Assembly: GCA_026419775.2 (NCBI GenBank)
Contig: JAOPGA020001602.1
Span: forward strand, 62,001-126,000
DNA: 64,000 nucleotides
From: Acrasis kona
Lineage: Eukaryota > Heterolobosea > Eutetramitea > Acrasida > Acrasidae
Direction: 5' to 3'
The translations under genes and the position numbers were made by a program. Positions 11,137-19,553 of this stretch are shown here, piece by piece; within the stretch, counting starts at the first letter, position 1, and each line of letters starts with the position of its first letter. The notes below the pieces were generated by a model. The model worked only from the letters and a program-made list of their open reading frames with translations. It was not told where the DNA came from and did no database searches.

Positions 11137-12322
11137 TTAAAAGTTCTTGTTTTTTGTCCACTCAAATTCTCCATTGATGATCCGATCGTGCAATGACAAC
11201 TTATCTTTCCGAGTTTGGTTTCCTACCTTTATAATTTCCAACCCGCTCTTGTACCCACTCTTCATTTGTTTGGTAAACATTCGATTAGTGCATTTCGTCA
11301 TGACATGCCTCACGTTTGCCGCAAATACAGTTGGATCATTTTGTTCATGTAAGCTTGGGTAATAAATGGGAAAATGTATAACGTGTAAAGGAATGTAAAA
11401 TTGAGTTAGAAGCCTCAGGAAGTAAGTATGAACAGGAATTGTTTCCCAGCTAGGACAGAAGTGATTCCATGGATATCTCAGCATGCAAGGTTGAACTGGC
11501 ATCCCTGCGGAAAAGGCGCCTCTGTTAAATAAAACTAAAATGTCAACAATGTTTTGAAGCATCATCTTACTGTGGTAACTTCCGTTAGTAGTTGTTCCTT
11601 CAGGGAAAATGACCATTCTTGTGGATTTAAAGTCATGAAGCATTTGCCTATTCTTGATAAGGTCTGCAAGCTCCTTCTTGTTATCTTCTGATACAAACTA
11701 TTTTCATTTAAAAAAATACAAATGAAGTGCTCACCAGACAGTTTATTTGTTTCATCCATTTGCCAAAAAAGACTGTGTCTTTCAAGCGTTCGTGCGCAAC
11801 GAAGCTTGTTATATTGAATTCTGACAGCAACACAATTACATCAAGCATTGAGATGTGGTTGCAGACTATGGTACATGGTGCTGATGAATCATGTATGATA
11901 TTTTCAACATTAATCTTCAAATCAGTACGTCTGATTTTGTCCATTTGCTCTTTGGTTACATGCCACCTTTGTATAGAAAGAAATCCAGACGAAAAAAGCC
12001 CTACACGGCAGAAGTAACCTGCAGATAAATACAGCCATTTTTTCATTCCTCTAAGGTGGTCAAAGCTGCGCTTTTCAGAATCCATCCCAATAAAAACAAC
12101 ATTGGACACAACCCAAAATATAAAACAAAGTATACCGATTATGAAAACTCTTAGTGGAAGTAGAAATATTGCGTTGAAAATCAATTTACACTTTTCATAG
12201 TTTGTTATAGGATAATCTCTTCTAACAAAAGGGGAATATATTTCATCAATATCGTTTGAATCATATTTTGTTTTAAAGCCACCATTGAGTGGGATATGTG
12301 CTGTTTCATCCCCCTCGACCAT
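11137..12322 (-). CDS. lysophospholipid acyltransferase (PlsC/LPCAT-type)
   Basis: Membrane acyltransferase that adds an acyl chain to a lysophospholipid. The catalytic NHxxxxD box is seen as CNHISMLD and the acyl-acceptor box as FPEGTTTNGSY, the form typical of LPCAT and related eukaryotic enzymes. One or two hydrophobic helices lie upstream (LLPLRVFIIGILCFIFWVVS). A 37-nt intron (11698-11734, GTGAGC..TAG) separates the two boxes; after splicing, FVSEDNKKELADLIKNR links them. No EF hands follow. The C-terminus (SLHDRIINGEFEWTKNKNF) ends at 11137, 139 bases from the start of the ninjurin-like gene on the same strand. Substrate cannot be read from the sequence. Confidence 0.88.
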
Positions 12323-12531
12323 TGAAGATCTTTGTCAGTCAACCAGTTACAAAATTCTTTCGAAAACAAGTTTTTATTCTTATATTATTTTACAGTATAG
12401 GTAGAAAGCTTTATCAAGAGACGCAAAGTTCATTCAACATAATTTTGCAATATTCACGCTGATATTGTAGAGCAATGTAATGATGCACAAAGTAAGTCAC
12501 ACACAACAAAAGTACTCAACATGTTATTGTA

Positions 12532-12849
12532 ATGGGTGGTGGATCTCAGAGTGTAGTTGGTCAAGATCAGAAGGAGGCATTCAACCACGTGAATTCATTG
12601 GATCAAGAAGTGTCGAGCAAATGGTTAGAAGAAAAGGATATTGATCATACCATTAAGGCATTACAGGGAATGAAAGGAAGAGTGTTTGTAGGAACGAACA
12701 GGAAAGATTTGAAAGAAAGACATTGTCAGAAGAACAAATTATTGATATCGAATCTGTTCTTGAAGTCTTCCTCGGTTAATAAAATCAACGATGATACCTT
12801 ATCATGTCTCAAATTCATGGGATCACGTGCAATTCTGATTTGTGATTGA
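12532..12849 (+). CDS. hypothetical protein with N-myristoylation-type start
   Basis: Unrecognised 105-residue frame. It opens MGGGSQSVVGQDQKEAF, a possible N-myristoylation site, followed by a helical, charged stretch up to about residue 60. From residue 65 on, composition becomes less protein-like (KLLISNLFLKSSSV), and the frame ends beside a repeat-rich non-coding region. It may be a short gene, a first exon, or the front of a decayed gene. A 45-base stretch with TATA-like character lies upstream. Confidence 0.35.
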   Translation: MGGGSQSVVGQDQKEAFNHVNSLDQEVSSKWLEEKDIDHTIKALQGMKGRVFVGTNRKDLKERHCQKNKLLISNLFLKSSSVNKINDDTLSCLKFMGSRAILICD

Positions 12850-13114
12850 TTATTCGATAATGTGTTGGATTATATTACTCGTATTTTAAGTACGAACTGT
12901 TGTAAAAATGCCACAAAAGAATGTCGCCACAGGATATTAACATAGTCATTTGAACTTAAATTTTACATAACTTCGATATAGTCCAAATGGAATCAGGTTG
13001 ACCAACTGTAGACTCGTGTGTCTAGCAGTATCATAACATAAGTCTATCTGACAACAGGAAGGCGCCGGCCCAAACGGGACGGCTTAAGGTTTGTATACAT
13101 ACATATATACATTG

Positions 13115-13199
13115 AACAGTCGTACTGTTAATAATAATATTATAAATGGTCGTACCATTATATCTATAAACTAACTGTTATACAGTCGTACTGTATACT
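13115..13199 (+). repeat. left cluster of three small inverted repeats with CGT spacer
   Basis: Three perfect hairpin motifs share the layout arm-CGT-arm: AACAGT-CGT-ACTGTT (13115), AATGGT-CGT-ACCATT (13145) and TATACAGT-CGT-ACTGTATA (13183). The arms differ between copies but always stay complementary. The same motifs recur in reverse orientation (ACG spacer) at 14467-14617, on the other side of the gene at 13835-14380. Confidence 0.8.
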
Positions 13200-13221
13200 A
13201 AATTAAACCACTTTATTATCA

Positions 13222-13410
13222 CAGACAAGCCTCATTAAATGCGTGAATAGCTGAACAATTGCTTTTATTGCAAGGACAAGCCATGCGTGAATAACTAATC
13301 CACTTTAATTGCAGGGACAAGCCGTGCGAGAATAACTAATCCACTTTAATTGCAAGGACAAGCCATGCGTGAATAACTAATCCACTTTAATTGCAGGGAC
13401 AAGCCCTGCG
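13222..13410 (+). repeat. 41-nt tandem repeat array
   Basis: Three near-identical 41-nt units start at 13273, 13314 and 13355. Each begins RGGACAAGCCNTGCG and ends CCACTTTAATTGCA. A truncated fourth starts at 13396 and a degenerate copy lies at about 13222-13272. Units differ at only a few positions (A/G at unit base 1; ATGCGT, GTGCGA, ATGCGT). It is a head-to-tail array without spacers, so not a CRISPR. No function visible. Confidence 0.85.
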
Positions 13411-13834
13411 CTCAGGTAGATGTCCGCTACGCCGACATCGACCATCGAATGTTAAGGAACATTACACAGAAAAAACAATTTAGACATTTGATACAAGAAA
13501 ATAAACCGAAATCATTTCAATTAAAATTAGAGAGCAATTAGGATGAATTGGTAAATCATCAAGAATGAAGAACATTTTACAGTGAATTATAATTTTATTG
13601 AAAAAACGTTGATTTCAGTTATATGACCACTTGAAAATTTGTACATTAATAAAATGCTTTTACTCCCTTATCGACAGAACGATACGAGAGTGGCCATGTG
13701 GTCAATTAATATCTTAATTTATCTTAAAATAGTAATTCATTAAAAACTACAGTTGAAAAGACCTACGGTTGATTATTCCCTTATTTAAAAAGTAAGAGAA
13801 ATATTTTACGAGTACTAATTACACACAAACACAA

Positions 13835-14380
13835 ATGCCTCCTAGCAGATACCATTCTGATGAACATATATACGAGAGATTTAATGATAAACACATGAAT
13901 GTTTTACTAAGAACTCACCAAAACAAAAAATGGCAGGTGCCCCCAAAATTAGACACCGACGATTACAAATCGTATTGGAGGAAACTAGTCTTGTCTATAT
14001 ATGACAAGAAAACAAGACAGGAAGTCCCAAAACCAAGTGGAGACTACTACATGGGTATTCCAATCACAAATGGAAAATTCGACTACAGCTACGTCTACAA
14101 ACCACAAAAGAATTGGATTGGAAGATCTTTCACAAAACAAGTGAAACAAAACGCAAAGTTCTGCCCAATAAGAGATTCTTCAGCACAATTCCATAAGAAA
14201 TACATTGTGGACCAAACACTCCAAGAACCAAAGTTCAAAGGAAGAATGTTAACATTATTTTACCGTAATACTAATGGAAACATTGTCTCAACAAAAAATG
14301 TTGACAGAAATGGCCCGATCGAAACATGTGAACAATTATGTGAAATGTCAAACCTTAACTTTTTGGTTTCATTTGAGTGA
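13835..14380 (+). CDS. hypothetical basic protein, 181 residues
   Basis: Unrecognised single-exon protein, rich in Lys, Tyr and Gln, with no signal peptide, membrane segment or known motif. It opens MPPSRYHSDEHIYERF and includes a Tyr/Gly-rich centre (GDYYMGIPITNGKFDYSYVY) and CEQLCEMSNLNFLVSF at the end. Start context ACAAATGCC is good and the composition is that of a real folded protein. It stands alone between two clusters of inverted-repeat hairpins pointing in opposite directions, which makes a mobile or recently moved unit conceivable, but no transposition domain is seen. Confidence 0.6.
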   Translation: MPPSRYHSDEHIYERFNDKHMNVLLRTHQNKKWQVPPKLDTDDYKSYWRKLVLSIYDKKTRQEVPKPSGDYYMGIPITNGKFDYSYVYKPQKNWIGRSFTKQVKQNAKFCPIRDSSAQFHKKYIVDQTLQEPKFKGRMLTLFYRNTNGNIVSTKNVDRNGPIETCEQLCEMSNLNFLVSFE

Positions 14381-14466
14381 CTGTGAGTAATTGTTTGAGG
14401 TGTAACGTATCCTAGGAAGATTTCGATGTGACCTGTATCCTACGAGGATTCAGATGTATTATTGTA

Positions 14467-14617
14467 CACAGTACGACTGTGATACATATGTATATATATG
14501 GTACGACCATTACATAGAGGAGTCGACGCCTATGGCGGAGCGACGTGCCCACTTTTTCTGTTATACAATACATACAGTACGACTGTTGTATTTTTATTGA
14601 AGATATGGTACGACCAT
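14467..14617 (-). repeat. right cluster of four small inverted repeats with ACG spacer
   Basis: Four hairpins: CACAGT-ACG-ACTGTG (14467), ATGGT-ACG-ACCAT (14498), ACAGT-ACG-ACTGT (14574) and ATGGT-ACG-ACCAT (14605). The two kinds of arm alternate at 31-nt spacing, and the spacer is the reverse complement of the CGT in the left cluster, so this cluster is an inverted relative of 13115-13199. The ACAGT and ATGGT arms differ at two positions and both differences are compensated in the partner arm. Confidence 0.8.
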
Positions 14618-14704
14618 TCAACAATTTCAAACCAGGTTGACAGATATGATTAGAATCGAACTCATGACTATTAGATTACCATGATATTACAAATTCATAA
14701 CACT

Positions 14705-14807
14705 CTACCACAAGTCCAGTGGTTTTCATTCGCCATGTAGGATGAGAGACTCTCACTCTCTAGACCCGGGTTCGATAAAATAGCGTACGAAAATCCCGGT
14801 ATCGAAG
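14705..14807 (+). other. tRNA-Glu(CTC)-like sequence with enlarged D and T loops
   Basis: An anticodon arm AGAGA-CTCTCAC-TCTCT with a Glu CTC anticodon is followed by a 4-nt variable loop and a T stem CCGGG/CCCGG. The D-arm signature GTCCAGTGG..TAGGAT sits upstream, in the order of eukaryotic tRNA-Glu. The D loop carries about 14 extra bases and the T loop about 17 (AAAATAGCGTACGAAAA); removing them restores GTCCAGTGGTTAGGAT and TTCGATT-CCCGG. No 5' acceptor half pairs with the 3' half TATCGAA in the normal place. It is therefore either a tRNA with ectopic introns and odd ends, or more likely a tRNA-derived relic. A second tRNA-like stretch overlaps it on the minus strand (14725-14640). Confidence 0.35.
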
Positions 14808-15039
14808 ATGTTTTTTGTTTATCTTTTATTTATCGTTCTACATTCTAACTTTTGGAAACATCCCCATTACTATTAAATAACTGGGTGTCTTCCGCTATTG
14901 GGCATTGACCACGTGTATGCGATTTCCTCCCAAACAGACAGTAATGTTACTTGTGCCATGGTCTCACACCACACTTGGGAGTGATTCTTCGGAAATAAAC
15001 TGTCTTTTACAAAAACTATTGTACTCATTTTGGCGCACC

Positions 15040-16539
15040 ATGACGAAGAAGCAGTCTAAGAGCAAAACAGAATCACGGTCAAGTTCTGTGATGTCCAATA
15101 AACCTAAAAGTAAACAAAAATACAGCAGGCTTTTAAACCTATTAGGTTATAAGTTTGAAGCTCAGTCGAAAGCGGCTAGAGAGAAATGGGCCGCTCCTGA
15201 AAGAAGAGAATTGTTTGTTCAAGGTTCAATTAAGTTTACTGAAGGCCAACTGCAATCTCTTTTTCCGCATGATACAATTTTTTATGACAAAGATGGGAAG
15301 CAGCACCCAGCACCCTTTGAGCAACTACTAAATGAAGATTTGGTAGAAAAAATGCAGCAGTTTGTTGTCGATAGAACTTCAAAAGTGGCAGGACCAGATG
15401 TTACACACAACAATGATAGATTACTAATGGTATCCGGCGTAGTTCCAATGCTATTTTACGACTGCAAACGGAGATATCCAAAGCAAAATGACGATGCTAT
15501 AGAAGTATTTAAAAGACTTCACAAAGATTGCAACCGAGAGATGCAGCGATTTTGTCCATTAATTAACTTTCAAATTATAATGGTTCCCTTTGGATTTGAA
15601 AATAACGATGCAATTTTTGAGCGAATGAAAGAATACGATATGCCCTGGTTAACAATATCGTCAAGAAAACTAGTCGATAGGAAAATGTCAGGAATGCACT
15701 CATCAGACCCGCTAACAGACTTATTCAATCAACACTGCTCCACATATTCAATCTACAGTGATTTCAACAGGTTGACCTTTATAGGAATGCATTGTCTTAT
15801 GGATGAAAAGCACGAAGTTCGTTGTATTACAGACCGGTCCATCTCTCCTTTTCTAGAAAACTACGTTAAGGAGGGAAATGGTTGCGCCTTGCTCATTCGT
15901 CATTTATTCGACCAAATGACTGGTAGATGTGCAAGGGGTATCGATAGAAATAGTGCACTAGATAATTTAAACGAACCAGTACCAAATAATAACTTGGAGC
16001 TTATACTGGGCTCGAGACTTTATAAAGTAAAACAATCTTGGCAAGGGAACGATGATCCTCTCGAGGAGCTGGAAACCTTTAAAACACTCGAATTCCAAAA
16101 GATTATTTGCGTCGTGAGAACAGATACCATGCATGAGGACGAGCTGTCCAGGTACGCGCATATGATTAATATGGAAAAGTGGTTAATTGCTCTTCAGCAT
16201 ACCTTTTTCGAGCTTTATCACGACAAACCAATGGCATTTGTGTTTGATAGATTTGATATGAATGACGTAAGCATCATAAAAACAGTTGGATCTGCATGTC
16301 AGATACCTTGGACACAGACACCCATCAAGTGCGTAGCGGATTTGTCGTCAGGAGTTATATTTATAGATGTCAAGAATCTATGTGCCACTGGTGTATCATA
16401 CTGGGACTTTTTGGGCAGACATGTTGAGAACGGAACAGATATCATATCTAAAAATGAGGTGCTATTGTACAGAGACGCATTAATGAAAATTGAAAAATAC
16501 GTCAAGAGGATGACAGAAATAGGTGTAATAAAGAATTAG
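15040..16539 (+). CDS. hypothetical protein, 499 residues
   Basis: Unrecognised single-exon protein. The start at 15040 (MTKKQSKSKTESRSSS) opens a Lys/Ser-rich disordered tail, followed from about residue 60 by a well-folded-looking mixed alpha/beta region to the C-terminus (VKRMTEIGVIKN). No signal peptide, transmembrane helix or known catalytic motif is seen. Stretches such as LLMVSGVVPMLFYDCKRRYP and GVIFIDVKNLCATGVSYWDF look like a globular enzyme or structural core. The open frame continues upstream to 14905 but has weak composition there. The 3' end lies 14 bases from the end of the convergent CEP295-like gene. Confidence 0.65.
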   Translation: MTKKQSKSKTESRSSSVMSNKPKSKQKYSRLLNLLGYKFEAQSKAAREKWAAPERRELFVQGSIKFTEGQLQSLFPHDTIFYDKDGKQHPAPFEQLLNEDLVEKMQQFVVDRTSKVAGPDVTHNNDRLLMVSGVVPMLFYDCKRRYPKQNDDAIEVFKRLHKDCNREMQRFCPLINFQIIMVPFGFENNDAIFERMKEYDMPWLTISSRKLVDRKMSGMHSSDPLTDLFNQHCSTYSIYSDFNRLTFIGMHCLMDEKHEVRCITDRSISPFLENYVKEGNGCALLIRHLFDQMTGRCARGIDRNSALDNLNEPVPNNNLELILGSRLYKVKQSWQGNDDPLEELETFKTLEFQKIICVVRTDTMHEDELSRYAHMINMEKWLIALQHTFFELYHDKPMAFVFDRFDMNDVSIIKTVGSACQIPWTQTPIKCVADLSSGVIFIDVKNLCATGVSYWDFLGRHVENGTDIISKNEVLLYRDALMKIEKYVKRMTEIGVIKN

Positions 16540-16552
16540 TATTGTACATTAT

Positions 16553-17797
16553 TTATCTTTTTGAACCGTCGTATACGACATGTAGATTTTGGTTGACTTG
16601 TGGTCTTTCAGCTTTCTTTGCCATAAATGTTTGCTCAAACTCTCTTTCAACATGTCCAAGGTAATCTCTTTTATCTTGATCTTCGGCAATCTTTGAAAGC
16701 GATTGTTGCTTTTGTGTAATGCTTCTCGTCCGCTTCTCAATTTCAAACTGAGTTAATTTTTTCAGCTCTTGGTCGATATCTTTAACTTGACTCACAAAGG
16801 CAGCCTTCTTCAAAGCTGCATTACCTCTCTCGACGGCTCTATCAAATCTCATTTGTTCGAGCTTACTTCGATTGTGCTCTTTACTAATCACCTCCTACGT
16901 GGGTAAACCCATTTTAAAGCTGGCGTGTTGACTTACGTTAACATTGTCGAATGCATTTGTGGATTTTAGAAGTGTGCTTTACGACATGGTTATTTACTCT
17001 GGTTGCGCTCGCAGATGCTGGTCGCTTCTTTGGTTGCGTAGAGTCCATGTGGTAAAATGTGGTAGAGAAATTTCTGTGCGTTCGAGCTGTTTCCTCTCTA
17101 GTGTTTTTATGTTTGGGTTTGTTATTTACTGCACTGATAATGTCGCTAAAGTTTGTAGCGTTGATGCTGGTTGCGACTCGACGAGATTTGTTTAAAACTG
17201 CTTGCTGTTGTTGTAGCACCTTTTGGTGAGACCTTTCTTCCTCTTTTTCCTTAATGTATTGGATGAGGTCAATTTTTTGTTTTTGAATGTGATTTGCGAT
17301 TCTTTTGTTTTCGTTCACTTTGGTAATTGCCTTGGTGAATCTTTTTTTTGTTTTCTCTTCGCATTCTACAAATGTCCAAAATTGTTTTTTTGCATTTTCA
17401 ACCTTTGAACATGATTACAATTGTCGATGAAAATAATCGTACTTTATCAACGTTCTCCTTGTCCGCTTGTCTTTGCGCCGTGCCAACAGATTCCAAAGTT
17501 GATTCGTACTCTGCTTTCAACTTTGATACGTGGTCGTGTTTGGATTTCTCCCAATCGTGCTGCGTGATGTGAGCATGTGTTAAATGTTCGAAGGCATACC
17601 TTCATTTTGTTTATGATCCCATCTTCCTCTTCAACCTTTGTTCTGTTGTATTGTTCTCTTCTTTGTGCTGCAAGTATTTTGGATTGCTGCCTAACTTGCA
17701 TTATTCTTTTTATTCTTGAATCTTCATATTGTTTCTTTAATTGTGACTCGACTTCATTAGGGCTCAACACAACATAAGCTCCCATTGGGATTAACAC
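16553..17797 (-). CDS. CEP295: CEP295-like centriolar coiled-coil protein
   Basis: The N-terminus reads LSPNEVESQLKKQYEDSR.. then, across an intron, HDWEKSKHDHVSKLKAEYES, TLESVGTAQRQADKEN and a Lys/Glu-rich coil. This parallels the LSPNE..; AEWEES..KIQNLEKLYLASL; GEGHRQAKENE layout at the start of animal CEP295, a centriole-to-centrosome conversion and microtubule-wall factor. Introns at about 17545-17592, 17391-17430 (ending TTCAAAG) and 16892-16930 are all 38-50 nt. The frame breaks once at 16963-16968 (TCTAAAATCC): dropping one A gives KSTNAFDNVN directly before the last intron and joins the C-terminal coil, which ends HVVYDGSKR. It is shorter (about 370 residues) than metazoan CEP295. It implies centrioles in the life cycle. 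Confidence 0.62.
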
Positions 17798-18002
17798 GAA
17801 ATATTGAAAATGAGCGCCATTTTTTTCGTAACGAAATGTTGATGTGGCGGGAATATATCCCCAAGTAATATCAGTTTTCTCGATTCAAGTCTACGGACAA
17901 GGAAGACCATGTCCGATTAAACACAAGATATTACATTTAGTGTTGGTTGGAATAACTTTTTAAATCCTGCGGACATTTGTTATGCCCTATCCCGCACAAC
18001 GT

Positions 18003-18180
18003 TTAGGAGATATTATTTGTCTTTTGAGTTTTGTTCTCATCTTCTCCGATTTTTAGCAATATCGTGTCGAGCACTTGATCATTCAGCGCACCTCCACCGT
18101 CTTTAACGTTTAACATCTGACACCTCTCGAATCTTTTCAATTCGACCCGACTTCAGTTTTAATAAATAAGCAAGATCACG
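18003..18180 (-). CDS. possible small exon or gene, unknown product
   Basis: Minus-strand open stretch with protein-like composition: RDLAYLLKLKSGRIEKIREV, SDVK, then (after skipping one base near 18105-18115) KDGGGALNDQVLDTILLKIG and GEDENKTQKTNNIS before a stop at 18003. I find no secure start; an upstream intron ending TTGTAAATAG is possible. It overlaps, on the other strand, the upstream open frame of the gene ending at 19395, so at most one of the two readings of 18100-18180 is right. Function unknown. Confidence 0.25.
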
Positions 18181-18299
18181 ACCCTATTTACAAAAGTAGT
18201 TTTGCGGAATACGGGAAAAAAAGTAATTATATCAAGTACGAACGAACATGGTCATTCACGATCGGCAAAAGTTCCTTATTTGGCCGACACTGTAATGAA

Positions 18300-19395
18300 A
18301 TGACTCTCGGTTACCTGTTTACTGAACCTCATCTCTATGATTTTAATCATGAAAACATAGGTAACAACATGGATTTTTATTCAGATGTAATAAAATGCAT
18401 AGAATCAAGACGAAACTATTTTAAAAAATGGTTTGCACATAAATAAACAAATTATTAATAATGCTACCATTAGCAGTTATCCCGCACCACATAAAAGTCC
18501 CGTACCCGTAAAAAAGACAAAAATAAAACAAACAGTCATAAACATGCAGGATAACCACACATACACACACTCCATGGCTAAGCTATTAGATCAAATGAAT
18601 AGATCCACAGAAGTGCAAACCTCGAACCTAGATTGCTTTACGAGACTAGAAGAACCTTCACTTTATAATGGATACGAGTTGGCACAAGATACATTCTTTT
18701 CTCCAATACAGACTGACTGTGCATCCATCGAGTCATTAGTCAATCCTTTAGAAATAGAAAATCTCCTTTTGGACGACCTTGTATCCTCTTTACTAGAGGG
18801 TGTTCCTTGCGAGGAGGCTCCTCCAGATCATTCCGGACAGGAAAGCACCGAGGAACCAACACTTTTCGGCCAAGTTAAGTCAAACAAGAGAAGCAGGAGT
18901 GAATTAGACGGCGATGACTGTTTGGATGTTAAACGCGTTAGGTTCGACAAACAATTTTTTGACATTATGAAAGAGAAGAAAAGTGTTGAATTGAAGCAAC
19001 AATCGAACACGAACAACTCAGATCCTTGGAATTGGGATAGTGCTGGTGCTGTTATAACGCAGAACTCAGACACTCTAGAGGATTCGAAACTTATAACGGT
19101 CAACATTCCTGTTCAAATACGCGTTCCTTCCCAATCCAGTAATGTTTTGATTTCGCAACAACGCTGCTCCTACCAGTCTCTCAACCAAATGCTAAACGTT
19201 GACATTTGGAATGAACAAAAGCCTTTAGAGGAGCAGACAGTTAGTCTTGGCAATTCAAGTGCAAGCGACGATTGGACAACACCATCATCACCTTCTTTCA
19301 AATACTTGGTTAAAAGTAGAAGGGTTAAGAAGAAAGGTGCGCCTTCACAACCGCAAGATGCGTTTCAAATGAGTTTTAAGTTGAGTTCCAATTAA
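18300..19395 (+). CDS. hypothetical, probably nuclear protein
   Basis: Unrecognised. The main body (18544-19395) is a Ser/Glu/Asp-rich, largely disordered protein with a likely nuclear localisation signal (NKRSRSELDGDD..VKRVRF), an acidic/leucine-rich patch (EIENLLLDDLVSSLLEGV) resembling an activation or interaction motif, and a basic C-terminus (VKSRRVKKKGAPS). The frame can be extended upstream: from about 18144 an open stretch (IYKSSFAEYGKKSNYIKYER..FFDFNH-type composition) runs to 18450 and joins the main frame if one base is dropped in the A6 run at 18423-18428. Starts at 18300 (MTLGYLF) or 18544 (MQDNHTY) are both possible. No homologue recognised. Confidence 0.5.
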
Positions 19396-19553
19396 TTTTT
19401 GATCATCGAATGTTCTGACGCATCATCGTGTACAGTACTAAATAGTTTATATAAGGTCGTTTAGAATAAATTTTAGGTTAGTGATTATTTGCTTCTATGT
19501 TTTGTGTGTTCTTCTCGTATAAAGAAAGATTAGTAGTTAATAAATAAAACAAT

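Larger units (their letters stand above)
12850..13834. other. non-coding, repeat-rich region left of a lone unknown gene
   Basis: No coding frame is supported across 985 bases. The stretch holds a GC-rich island near 13058-13085 (GGCGCCGGCCCAAACGGGAC), three small hairpins (13115-13199), a 41-nt tandem array (13222-13410) and a second GC-rich patch around 13420-13450 (CGCTACGCCGAC). The rest is AT-rich. The last 100 bases before 13835 are probably the promoter of the next gene. Confidence 0.55.
14381..15039. other. non-coding region with hairpin cluster and tRNA-like sequences
   Basis: No coding frame is supported. It contains a GC-richer patch (14519-14552, GTCGACGCCTATGGCGGAGC), the right hairpin cluster (14467-14617) and tRNA-like sequence on both strands (about 14630-14810). 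From 14810 to 15039 it is AT-rich, ending in an open frame that runs into the next gene without a clear upstream start; I place that start at 15040. Confidence 0.5.

Noticed and set aside
13222-13410. CRISPR-like array from the 41-nt repeats
   Set aside because: The units are head to tail with no unique spacers, in a eukaryotic intergenic region without cas-like genes.
14705-14807. Circularly permuted tRNA-Glu
   Set aside because: The permuted order would need the 3' half upstream of the 5' half; here the halves are in normal order and the TTCGATA/TATCGAA match may come from the conserved T loop.
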